DNA from: CAVQBJ01 sp963819075
GTDB lineage: Bacteria; Actinomycetota; Thermoleophilia; Solirubrobacterales; Solirubrobacteraceae
Assembly (NCBI GenBank): GCA_963819075.1
Contig: CAWFUP010000004.1
Location: 124,001 to 188,000, forward strand
Direction: 5' to 3'
Length of the DNA stretch: 64,000 bases
Shown: positions 16,766 through 24,635 of the stretch, in pieces
Layout of the letters: each line of letters begins with the position of its first letter
Position numbering within the stretch: the stretch's first letter is position 1
Notes under the pieces: generated by a model
Told to the model about the DNA's origin: nothing
Seen by the model: the letters and a program-made list of their open reading frames with translations, nothing else
The model's database searches: none
Program-made: the position numbers and the translations under genes

Positions 16766-18469
16766 CTACGCCGGTGAGGCCTCGGCCGAGGCGTCGGAGG
16801 CGCCGAGGCGCACCCGTCCCGGGAGCGCGTCCTCCTTCAGCTGCGCGCGCAGGACCTTCTTATCGAACTTGCCGACGCTCGTCTTGGGCACGGTCTCGAT
16901 GAACGCGAACTCGTCGGGCAGCCACCATTTCGCGACGCGCGGGCGCAGGTGCTCGAGCAGGTCCTCGGGCGTCACCGCCGCGCCTTCGCGCAGGACGACG
17001 CAGCACAGCGGCCGCTCGGCCCAGCGCTCGTCGGGCTTGGCGATGACGGCCGCCTCGACGACGTCGGGATGGGCCATGATCTCGTTCTCGAGCTCGACCG
17101 AGGAGATCCATTCGCCGCCGGACTTGATGACGTCCTTGGAGCGGTCGGTGATCTGCACGAACCCACGCTCGTCGACGGCGGCGATGTCGCCGGTGCGCAG
17201 CCAGCCCGAGTCGAACTTGTCGTCGCCGGTCGAATCCTCGAAATAGCGGGCCGCGATCCACGGGCCGCGCACCTCGATCTCTCCGGTGGACGAGCCGTCC
17301 CACGGGACCTCCTCGCCGGCGTCGCCGACGAGGCGCAGCTCGACCCAGGGCATCGTGCGCCCCTGGCGCGCGCGGATGTCCCAGTGCTCGTCGCCGTCGA
17401 CGTCGACGGGCGGGCGCGAGAAGGTGCACATCGGGCTCGTCTCGGTCATCCCCCAGGCCTGGAAGATGCGCACGTCGTGGCGCTCCTCGAAGTCCTTCAT
17501 CAGCTGGCGCGGGACGGCCGAGCCACCGCACACGCAGTTGGTCAGCGAGGAGAGGTCGACGTCGTGGGTCTCGGCGTAGCGCAAGAGGTCGGCGAAGATC
17601 GTCGGCACGCAGGCCATGATCGTCGGGCGCTCGGCCTCGATCAGGCGCGCGAGCGGCTCGGCCTGCAGGAAGCGGTCGGGCAGGATGAGGTCCGCCCCGC
17701 TCATCGCGGCGCCGTAGGGCAGGCCCCACGCGTTGACGTGGAACATCGGCACGACGGCGAGCGCCCGCTCGCGCGAGGACAGCGCCACGGCGTCGGCCAT
17801 CAGCTGGGCCGAGGAGTGCAGGCTGATCGAGCGGTGCGAGTAGAGCACGCCCTTCGGGTTGCCCGTCGTGCCGCTCGTGTAGCAGAGCGCTGCCGCCTGT
17901 CGCTCGCTCAGTTCGGGGAACGGGTAGGGGCTGTCGCTGGCCTCGGCCAGCAGCTCCTCGTAGCGCAGGACGTTCGGCAGGTTGCCGGCGTCGCCGTCGC
18001 CCATCACGACGAAGTGACGGACCGTCTGCAGTTGCGGGGCGAGCGGCTCGAGGACCGGCACGACGCTGTCGTCGATGAAGATGACGCGGTCCTGGGCGTG
18101 ATTGATGATGTAGGTGATCTGCTCGGCGAACAGGCGGATGTTGAGCGTGTGCAGGACGGCGCCGACGCAGGGCACGGCGAAGTACAGCTCGAAGTGGCGT
18201 TGGTTGTTCCAGGCGAACGTGCCCACGCGGTCGCCCTGCTCGATGCCGAGGCGCTCGAGCACGCGCGCGAGGCGATCGATACGCCGGGAGGTGTCGGCGA
18301 ACGTCGTGCTGACCGGACCGTCGGCGGTGAGCGTCACGACCTTTGCGTCGCCGTGGCCGACCGTCAGGCGACGACGGATGTGGTTCAGCGTCAGCTGAAA
18401 GTCGTCCTGCATGAGCCCCTCGAGCATCGGCGCGTCCTCTCCCTCCATGTGGTCTATGCGGATCGTCAT
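16766..18469 (-). CDS. Long/medium-chain fatty-acyl-CoA synthetase (AMP-forming)
   Basis: A 567-residue ANL-family ligase that activates fatty acids through an acyl-AMP intermediate to acyl-CoA. Motifs: the P-loop YTSGTTGNPKGVLYSHRS, the Y/F-x-x-TE motif WGMTETSP, GDIAAVDERGFVQITDRSKD (A8 hinge), and the catalytic Lys in VPKTSVGKFDKK near the C-terminus. GDRVGTFAWNNQRHFELYF marks the usual N-lobe. It overlaps the Nudix gene by four bases (ATGA), indicating a coupled operon. With the beta-oxidation genes near 36-40 kb and the TetR operators, it indicates that the cell degrades fatty acids. Confidence 0.92.
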   Translation of the reverse strand: MTIRIDHMEGEDAPMLEGLMQDDFQLTLNHIRRRLTVGHGDAKVVTLTADGPVSTTFADTSRRIDRLARVLERLGIEQGDRVGTFAWNNQRHFELYFAVPCVGAVLHTLNIRLFAEQITYIINHAQDRVIFIDDSVVPVLEPLAPQLQTVRHFVVMGDGDAGNLPNVLRYEELLAEASDSPYPFPELSERQAAALCYTSGTTGNPKGVLYSHRSISLHSSAQLMADAVALSSRERALAVVPMFHVNAWGLPYGAAMSGADLILPDRFLQAEPLARLIEAERPTIMACVPTIFADLLRYAETHDVDLSSLTNCVCGGSAVPRQLMKDFEERHDVRIFQAWGMTETSPMCTFSRPPVDVDGDEHWDIRARQGRTMPWVELRLVGDAGEEVPWDGSSTGEIEVRGPWIAARYFEDSTGDDKFDSGWLRTGDIAAVDERGFVQITDRSKDVIKSGGEWISSVELENEIMAHPDVVEAAVIAKPDERWAERPLCCVVLREGAAVTPEDLLEHLRPRVAKWWLPDEFAFIETVPKTSVGKFDKKVLRAQLKEDALPGRVRLGASDASAEASPA

Positions 18470-19002
18470 TCTCCCACGCCGGTACGCTCGCGGACCGCGA
18501 CGAGGTCAAAGGCGCGGGCGACGAGGACGCCGACCTCGGGTCCGCTCGTCGGCGGCAGCGCATCGCGCGCGAAGAGGGCGGCCTCGGCGATCTCTACGGG
18601 GTCGGCGCGCAGGGCGGCGTCCGGCAGCTCGGCGTGCACGCACTCGATCGACACGCGACGGTGCTGCAGCCACAGCTGCAGCTGCCCGAGGCCGTGATAC
18701 GCGACGTCCTCAACGCCGAGCTCCTCCTGCATCTCGCGCTGCGCGGCGGCCAGGACCGACTCGCCGCGATGCAGGCCCCCGCCGGGGATGTGCCACACGT
18801 GGCGCGGACCGTAGGTGTGACGCACGAGCACGACCGACTGGTCGTGGACGAGCACGCACTTGACGCCACGGCCCGCCGGGCGGCGCACGCGCCCGTACAC
18901 GCCGATGAGGTGGTAGGCGACACGATAGGCGCAGCGCAGCGTCGCCTCCCGCGCGCGACGCGCAATCTCGGGGCCGTGCACGCTAGGCCCGCTGGCGGGC
19001 AC
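18466..19002 (-). CDS. NUDIX hydrolase
   Basis: A 178-residue protein with a complete Nudix box, GGGLHRGESVLAAAQREMQE-ELG (Gx5Ex7REUxEExGU), following HTYGPRHVWHIPG. Nudix enzymes hydrolyse nucleoside diphosphates linked to another group; the coupled acyl-CoA ligase raises the possibility of an acyl- or CoA-related substrate, but this is inference. The GTG at 19002 overlaps the glycosyltransferase remnant; another GTG at 18981 is as plausible. Confidence 0.85.
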   Translation of the reverse strand: MPASGPSVHGPEIARRAREATLRCAYRVAYHLIGVYGRVRRPAGRGVKCVLVHDQSVVLVRHTYGPRHVWHIPGGGLHRGESVLAAAQREMQEELGVEDVAYHGLGQLQLWLQHRRVSIECVHAELPDAALRADPVEIAEAALFARDALPPTSGPEVGVLVARAFDLVAVRERTGVGE

Positions 19003-19201
19003 GCGGCGCGATCATCTCCCGATACACCGCGCGGGTACGTGCCGCGACGTCGCCCCAGTCGAAGCGCAGGGCGTGCTCGGACGCCTCGGTGACGAGACGG
19101 TCGCGCAGCTGGTCGTCGGTGAGCACGCGCTCGACCACCTACGCGAGCGAGTTGGGGACGGGCGGGTACTCCCACGACAGGACGAGGGCGCGTGTCGGCA
19201 C
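18983..19201 (-). pseudogene. Remnant of GT4-type glycosyltransferase, internal deletion plus stop
   Basis: Read from GTG 19201 the frame begins VPTRALVLSWEYPP, the classic first strand and loop of GT-B/GT4 glycosyltransferases, and after only about 14 codons becomes VPNSLA, an in-frame TAG (19139-19141), then VVERVLTDDQLRDRLVTEAS and EHALRFDWGDVAARTRAVYR, which is the family's C-terminal helix set (D-x-L-A-x-x-x-x-x-L-x-D-D...FDWxDVA). The middle 300 or so residues of a normal 370-400-residue enzyme are missing. Both ends are in the same frame, so one large deletion followed by a stop explains it. Confidence 0.75.
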
Positions 19202-19259
19202 GGCGACAGACTGTACCGGCGCGGCCCGTAGCGTCTCCTCCGGGCCGCGGCGGCGTCGG

Positions 19260-20138
19260 TCAGGCTCCGGGGCCGCGGCGGTGCGCAGCTCCGCCCCGCC
19301 CCAGCTCCTCGTCACCCAGCGGACGGGCCGGCGTGGCGAACACCTCGAGGGCATCGCGCTCGAGCAGCTGCTCGGGCCGAGCGGCGCGGGCAGCCCGCTC
19401 GGCGAGCGCCGCGGCCGGCAGCGTTCGATCGGCGGCGAGCAGAACGACGTTGCCGCTGGCACGGCCGTGCAGCAGCTTCGGCGGCGCGACCACGGCGACC
19501 TCGGTGAACACGTCGAGCAGCGTGGCGATCTGCCGGCGGGCGATCGACAACGGGGCCGCATCGATGACGTTCAGCACGTACACGCCGCCGCCGCGCAGGA
19601 CGCGACGGACCTCGCGCGCGCACTCGGTCGTGAGGAGGTGCGCGGGCACGTCGGTACCGCTGAACGCGTCGCCGATGACGAGGTCTGCCGAGGAGGCGGC
19701 GCGGCGCTCGAGGAGCTCGCGCGCGTCCCCGAGGCGCACGCGCAGCGCACGCGACGGGCGCAGCCCGAGCTGCGAGCGCGCGATCTCGAGCACGCGTGCG
19801 TCGTGCTCGTAGATGTCCGATCGCGAGCGCGGCCGCATCGCGGCGACGTAGCGGGCGAGCGTGCACGCGGCGCCCCCGAGGTGGACCACCTCGAGCGGTT
19901 CACCGGCCGGCCACGCGAGGTCGATGAGGTCGCCGATCCGACGCATGTACTCGAACTCGAGGTGCGTCGGGTCGGCCAGGTCGACATAGGACATCTCGAG
20001 CAGCCCGGCGAACAGTCGCCGGGCCGTCGGACGGTGGCGGTCGGTCTCGACGCGCAGCGTCCCCGCCTCGACGGCGGCGAGGGTCACGGTCGAACCGCGA
20101 CGGTCGCGAGGGCGCGAGCGCGTCGCGCGCGCGCTCAC
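19260..20138 (-). CDS. Spermidine-synthase-like methyltransferase-fold protein
   Basis: A 292-residue protein of the spermidine synthase/SpeE-like fold: YVDLADPTHLEFEYMRRIGD, the nucleotide motif VVHLGGAACTLARY, the acidic loop IYEHDARVLEIAR, then GDARELLERR and ADLVIGDAFSG. True spermidine synthases have G-G-G-x-G and a D-A-F/Y-D loop; here HLGGAA and GDAFSG fit the actinobacterial spermidine synthase-like subgroup, whose substrate is usually uncertain. The GTG at 20138 was chosen. The C-terminus is Arg/Gly rich. It may act on amines or as an orphan methyltransferase. Confidence 0.75.
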   Translation of the reverse strand: MSARATRSRPRDRRGSTVTLAAVEAGTLRVETDRHRPTARRLFAGLLEMSYVDLADPTHLEFEYMRRIGDLIDLAWPAGEPLEVVHLGGAACTLARYVAAMRPRSRSDIYEHDARVLEIARSQLGLRPSRALRVRLGDARELLERRAASSADLVIGDAFSGTDVPAHLLTTECAREVRRVLRGGGVYVLNVIDAAPLSIARRQIATLLDVFTEVAVVAPPKLLHGRASGNVVLLAADRTLPAAALAERAARAARPEQLLERDALEVFATPARPLGDEELGRGGAAHRRGPGA

Positions 20139-20228
20139 GCGCGCGTTCCCGGAACGTCGAGATGCCGTCGGCGGCCGAGGGAAACGATCGTCGATCCGTT
20201 CGCCATGGCGCGATTGGTCTCCGCCCGG

Positions 20229-20558
20229 TCAGCCGGTCGGCTGCCGTGGCCCGTAGCCCGCGAGCACGCACTGCGGGCGGAGCTCGCGCGAGAGCGGGTC
20301 GTTTGCGGCCTGCGCCGCCTGGCACAGCGCCCGGGCGGCGCTGCCGCACTTGTGTAGCTCAGCACCGCCGAGCGAGCTCGCGACGGTCAGGGACACGCAG
20401 CCGTTGCGCGACGTGCCGAACGAGTCGTGGCTCGCGATCGCGAGCACCGTCGCGCCGGCCACGGCGAGCACGAGCACGGCGAGCGAGATGGCGAGACCGC
20501 GTTTCTGGCCCGGCGACATCGGCTCGGCGAGGCGCTTGTGTTGGCCGACCATGACCAT
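20229..20558 (-). CDS. Small single-span membrane protein
   Basis: A 109-residue protein: a short cytosolic start (MVMVGQHKRLAEPMSPGQKR), one membrane span (GLAISLAVLVLAVAGATVLA) and an outer domain of about 60 residues with four Cys (NGCVSLTV, HKCGSAARALCQAA, PQCVLAGYG) that could form two disulfides. The cell envelope is likely. Divergent from the glycosidase gene at 20595 with only 36 bases between starts, so the two promoters overlap. No family recognised. Confidence 0.65.
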   Translation of the reverse strand: MVMVGQHKRLAEPMSPGQKRGLAISLAVLVLAVAGATVLAIASHDSFGTSRNGCVSLTVASSLGGAELHKCGSAARALCQAAQAANDPLSRELRPQCVLAGYGPRQPTG

Positions 20559-20594
20559 TGGGCTGAGTCTAGGGGCAACGATCCGCCTTCCGGC

Positions 20595-22160
20595 ATGAGC
20601 CGGACGGTCCTCGCGGCACGGCACAATGCCTCCTCGATGCCGCTCAGGGCGACCGCTCGATCTTCCACGCGCCGGTCCCGGCCGCTCACCGCCGTGGTGG
20701 CCGGTGCGCTGGCGCTCATCCCGGTGGCCGGTGCGCTCGCGATGCTGGCACCGGGCGCGGCGGGTGGGGTGCGCCCGGCAGCCCGGACCATGCCGGCGCC
20801 GCCCGGCGCGCTCACCGTCTCGTTCGCGACCACCGGGGCCGGTCCGCCGGTTGCGGCGCGCTTCCTCGGGCTGTCGTTCGAGGCGCAGGGCATCCCCGAC
20901 CTGGCCCGCTTCGCCAGCGAGGGCGACCTCCCGCTGCTCCTTCGCTCGCTCGGCTCGAGCGTGCTGCGCCTCGGTGGCGTGACGGCCGACTCGAGCGTCG
21001 CGTTCGCCGATCCCGGTGCGGCCGCGCCCGGCTGGGCGCGCGCGACGATCTCGACGGCCGACCTGCAGGGTCTCGCGAGGCTGGCCCGCGAGAGCGACGC
21101 CCGTGTCCTGCTCACCGTCGGTCTCGCCCACGACGATCCACAGGCCGCGGCGGCTGAGGCCGCGGCCGCGCAGCGCGCCCTCGGCGCTTCCCTGATGGCG
21201 CTCGAGATCGGCAACGAACCCGACGCCTACGGGCGTCACGGGCTCCGCCCGCTGCCGTGGACGTTCGCCCAGTACGCGCCCGAGATCGAGGCCTATCGCA
21301 GCGCGATCGCCGCCGCCGCTCCAGGGCTCGCGCTCGCCGGCCCTGACACGACCGGCGCGTCGTTCGCCGCCTGGGGGCCGCCGGAGGCGCTCACCGTGCA
21401 TCCGGCGCTGCTGACCGCGCATCGCTACCCGCTCGTGTGCAGCGCCGTGCCGGCGCCATCGATCGATGGCCTGCTGAGCGCGGCGACGCGGGCTCGAGAG
21501 CTCGCGCAGCTACGCAACGATGCGGCGATCGCCCGCGCGGCGCACCTCCCGCTGCGCATCGACGAGACGAACTCGGTGTCCTGCGGGGGGCGCGCCGGCG
21601 TCAGCGACACCTTCGCGTCCGCACTGTGGGCCGTACAGCTCATCACCGAGGCGATGCAGCTCGGGATCACGGGGGTCAACTTCCACGACCTTCCGGCGAG
21701 CTGCACCGGCTACTCCGCCCTTTGCGCAAGCACCCCGGCGGCGCTCGCCGCCGGACGCCTCGCGGCCGCACCTGAGTGGTATGCGCTGCTGCTCACGCGT
21801 GGCCTGGCCGGCGAGCGGCCGCTGGCCACCGCCGTGCAACCGCCGACCGCGTCCGTCGTGGCCGCGGCGTTCGGGGGGCGCGGGTCGGCGCGCGTGGTCC
21901 TCGTGGACAGCGATGCCGGCGGGCGGGCGCGCACGGTACGCCTTGTCGTGGGCGGTGCGTACACGAGGGCGAGCGTGGTCACCCTCACGGCGCCATCGCT
22001 CGCCGCCACGACGGGCGTGCGGCTCGGCGGGCGGGGCGTGAACGCCGCCGGCGAGCTCCTCGGGCCGCTGCGACGCACGGCCGTGCGCAGCGCGCACGGC
22101 GCGATCGTCCTGTCGCTGGCGCCGGCGAGCGCGGCGCTCGTGACGGTCGGCCGGGGGTAA
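20595..22160 (+). CDS. Secreted GH79-like (clan A) glycoside hydrolase
   Basis: A 521-residue exported protein with a Tat/Sec-like signal (RPLTAVVAGALALIPVAGALA). The TIM-barrel core carries LRLGGVTADSS, the acid/base pair LEIGNEPDAYGRHG (Glu208) and the predicted nucleophile in RIDETNSVSCGG (Glu324), as in beta-glucuronidase/heparanase-type GH79 enzymes. A C-terminal beta domain (about 400-520) follows. It would cut glycosides outside the cell; the exact sugar is unknown. Two Cys around the nucleophile (VSCGG, SCTGYSALC) could stabilise it. Converges on the esterase gene with 29 bases between stops. Confidence 0.75.
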   Translation: MSRTVLAARHNASSMPLRATARSSTRRSRPLTAVVAGALALIPVAGALAMLAPGAAGGVRPAARTMPAPPGALTVSFATTGAGPPVAARFLGLSFEAQGIPDLARFASEGDLPLLLRSLGSSVLRLGGVTADSSVAFADPGAAAPGWARATISTADLQGLARLARESDARVLLTVGLAHDDPQAAAAEAAAAQRALGASLMALEIGNEPDAYGRHGLRPLPWTFAQYAPEIEAYRSAIAAAAPGLALAGPDTTGASFAAWGPPEALTVHPALLTAHRYPLVCSAVPAPSIDGLLSAATRARELAQLRNDAAIARAAHLPLRIDETNSVSCGGRAGVSDTFASALWAVQLITEAMQLGITGVNFHDLPASCTGYSALCASTPAALAAGRLAAAPEWYALLLTRGLAGERPLATAVQPPTASVVAAAFGGRGSARVVLVDSDAGGRARTVRLVVGGAYTRASVVTLTAPSLAATTGVRLGGRGVNAAGELLGPLRRTAVRSAHGAIVLSLAPASAALVTVGRG

Positions 22161-22168
22161 GGGGCGAA

Positions 22169-22187
22169 GGCGGCGAGGACTGCCGCC
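22169..22187. terminator. Hairpin between convergent glycosidase and esterase
   Basis: GGCGGC-gaggact-GCCGCC, a perfect six-base stem with a seven-base loop placed between the two stops, able to act on both strands. No T-run follows. Confidence 0.45.
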
Positions 22188-22189
22188 GG

Positions 22190-23446
22190 TCAGGCGCTCG
22201 GCGACAGGGCGTGGCCGGCGAACAGGAGCATGTGCCGCAGGTGCGTGCGCAGCGTCGCGAAATCGTGACCGCCGGCATAGACGGCGCTCTCGGCGTTCGC
22301 GCCGGCGCTGCGCAGCGCGGCGGCGAAGGGCGCGTTCTCGCTCGGGTCGGCGATCGTGTCCGAGGCCGCGCCGTACACGAAGGCGCTCAGCGGGAGCCGG
22401 GCGAACTGCGGGGCGTCGGCCGCGAGCTCGCCGCCGAGGTTGTTGAAGAAGCCGAGCCAGCTCTCGGCCACCGAGAAGCGGTCGAGGTGGCCGAGCGCGA
22501 TGTTCATCGCGCCGAACCCGCCCATCGAGAAGCCGATGATGCCGCGGCCGGAGCGGTCGGCAACCGTCGGCAGCATCCGGTCCACCAGCTGCTGCACCTC
22601 GATGACGTAGCTCTCGTAGCCCATCGTCCCGTTGTTGCGCCAGTTGTCCGTCCAGGAGGCACCCTGGAGGATTACGGCCAGCAGCGGCTGCAGCTCGCCC
22701 CGGTTGATCAGCGCATCGAGCGTCTCGGTCACCCCGAGCTGCAACCAGGCGCTGGCGAGCTGGTCGTCGCCGTGCAGCAGATAGAGCACCGGCAGGCGCT
22801 GCGCCGAGGCCGCGCGATAGCCGGGAGGCAGGTACACGAGGAACGACGCCGGCCGGTGCAGCGCCCGCGAGACGTAGCTGACCCGCGCCAGGCCCCCGCC
22901 GCTCGCATCGCGGGCGATGGCGTGCATCACCGGGTCGGACGCGGCGAGCACCGCGGCCGAGGAGGCGCCAAGCGTCGCCGTGGCGCCGGCGCGCCCGGCC
23001 AACGCCATCGCGTCGGCGACGACCGCACCGCGAGAGACGGTCGGGACGCCCGGCTGGGCCACATCCACCACGGGCCCGGCACGCAGTGCGCCGGAGACCG
23101 CGAACGTCGCCACGAACACGCCGGCCAGCGCGGCGCACGCCGCGAGGCGCTGGCCGACCACCCGCCGGCTCGCGCGTCGCCGTCGGCGCGGAGCCGGCAG
23201 GGCGCGGGGCGGGGCGAGCCTTGCGCGCGGGGCCAGGACGACCGGCGCAGCGGCGGTCACCCCCGCGGCCGCGACAAGCGGGCCGACCGGCAGGTCCGGT
23301 TCGCGATGCACCGCCGACCTGAGCGGCGTCGTGGGCACCCACGACGGTGGACTCAGATCGATCGCCTCCCGCCGCGAGCCGGGCCAGCTCCAGTCGTCGC
23401 CATCGAGCCAGACGTTCGTCGGCGCCGCGATCGCATGAGCAGCCAT
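22190..23446 (-). CDS. Membrane-anchored putative esterase (Ag85/esterase-D type)
   Basis: A 418-residue protein. About 120 residues of Pro/Arg-rich cytosolic segment lead to one transmembrane helix (LAACAALAGVFVATFAVSGAL) and then a 240-residue alpha/beta hydrolase domain: FLVYLPPGYRAAS, LPVLYLLHGDD, the nucleophile elbow GIIGFSMGGFGAMN (Ser307) and VYAGGHDFATLRTHL with the His. This resembles the esterase-D/mycolyltransferase Ag85 group of surface esterases. An acyltransfer or deacylation role at the envelope is inferred. ATG 23446 is the clear start. Confidence 0.8.
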   Translation of the reverse strand: MAAHAIAAPTNVWLDGDDWSWPGSRREAIDLSPPSWVPTTPLRSAVHREPDLPVGPLVAAAGVTAAAPVVLAPRARLAPPRALPAPRRRRRASRRVVGQRLAACAALAGVFVATFAVSGALRAGPVVDVAQPGVPTVSRGAVVADAMALAGRAGATATLGASSAAVLAASDPVMHAIARDASGGGLARVSYVSRALHRPASFLVYLPPGYRAASAQRLPVLYLLHGDDQLASAWLQLGVTETLDALINRGELQPLLAVILQGASWTDNWRNNGTMGYESYVIEVQQLVDRMLPTVADRSGRGIIGFSMGGFGAMNIALGHLDRFSVAESWLGFFNNLGGELAADAPQFARLPLSAFVYGAASDTIADPSENAPFAAALRSAGANAESAVYAGGHDFATLRTHLRHMLLFAGHALSPSA

Positions 23447-23521
23447 TGCGCGGTCATTAACGGAGACCGTCGCGCGCAGGCCAACCCTTGCATGACCGCG
23501 CCCAGCGGCCGAGGCGACGCC

Positions 23522-24589
23522 TCAGGAGTGGGGTGCGTGCCGGCCCGAGCTGAGCTGGTCGTAGTGGGCGAGCGCCAGCCCCGAGCCGAGCACCACACAG
23601 GTGAGCGGCGAATCGGCCGTGGTCACGGTCATGCCGGTCGTCTCGTGGACGAGCCCGGCGAACCCGCGCAGCATCGCGCCGCCGCCGGCGATCAGGATCC
23701 CCTCGGTGGCGATGTCGCCGGCCAGCTCCGGCGGCGTCTCCTCGAGCGCATCGGTGATCATCAGCATGATCTCGGCGAGCGGCGAGCTGAGGGCCTCGCG
23801 CACCTCGGCGCTCGAGAGCTCGATCGCCGTCGGCAGTCCCGTGCGCAGGTTCCGCCCGCGGACGCTCATCGTGCGCTCCGGCTGCAGGGGCGTCGCCGAG
23901 CCGATCGCGAGCTTGATCGCCTCGGCCGTCTGCGAGCCGATCGCGAGCTCGTAGGCGGCGCGAAGGTGGTGCGCGATCGCCTCGTCCATCTCATAGCCGC
24001 CGACGCGGACCGAGCGCGAGAGGACGATCCCGCCGAGCGAGATCACCGCCACCTCGCTCGTGCCGCCGCCGACGTCGACGACCATGCGCCCGAGCGGCTG
24101 CTCGATCGCGAGCTCCGCCCCGATCGCAGCGGCGATCGGCTCCTCGATGAGCTGCACCTGGCGCGCGCCCGCTGCGAGCGCCGCCTCCTCGACGGCGCGC
24201 TGCTCGACTGCCGTGACGCCCGACGGCGCGCACACGATCAGCCGGGGACGAGCACGGCGCCGATCGAGCACGCGCCGGATGAAGTACCGCAGCATCTGCT
24301 CGGTGACGTCGAAGTCGGCGATCACCCCGTGGCGCAGCGGCCGCGTCGCCGAGATCGTCGCCGGCGTCCGCCCGATCATGCGCTCGGCCTCCGCGCCCAC
24401 CGCGTGCACGTCTCCGGTCTCGGTATCGGCGGCCACGACCGAGGGCTCGGACACGACGATCCCCTCGCCGCCGACATACACCAATGTGTTGGCGGTGCCG
24501 AGGTCGATCGCCATGTCGTGTACCCCGAGGCCGGGGCGCCACGACCGCTTCGCCGGAGACCGGCGGACGCCGTCTCGGCGGATCTTCAT
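23522..24589 (-). CDS. MreB-like actin-family protein (orphan)
   Basis: A 355-residue actin-fold protein: AIDLGTANTLVYVGGEGIVV (phosphate 1), VCAPSGVTAVEQRAVEEAAL, the second phosphate motif VVDVGGGTSEVAVISLGGIV, and the adenosine site ILIAGGGAMLRGFAGLVHE. These are MreB/Mbl features. MreB filaments guide the cell-wall machinery in rods, but mreC, mreD, pbp2 or rodA are not beside it; a stand-alone copy is common in this phylum and can have a sporulation- or shape-related role. The ATG at 24589 is preferred over a GTG two codons earlier. Confidence 0.85.
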   Translation of the reverse strand: MKIRRDGVRRSPAKRSWRPGLGVHDMAIDLGTANTLVYVGGEGIVVSEPSVVAADTETGDVHAVGAEAERMIGRTPATISATRPLRHGVIADFDVTEQMLRYFIRRVLDRRRARPRLIVCAPSGVTAVEQRAVEEAALAAGARQVQLIEEPIAAAIGAELAIEQPLGRMVVDVGGGTSEVAVISLGGIVLSRSVRVGGYEMDEAIAHHLRAAYELAIGSQTAEAIKLAIGSATPLQPERTMSVRGRNLRTGLPTAIELSSAEVREALSSPLAEIMLMITDALEETPPELAGDIATEGILIAGGGAMLRGFAGLVHETTGMTVTTADSPLTCVVLGSGLALAHYDQLSSGRHAPHS

Positions 24590-24635
24590 GACCACAGGGT
24601 GCCAGACCGGCGCCGCCGATCACGGCAGCCTGCGG

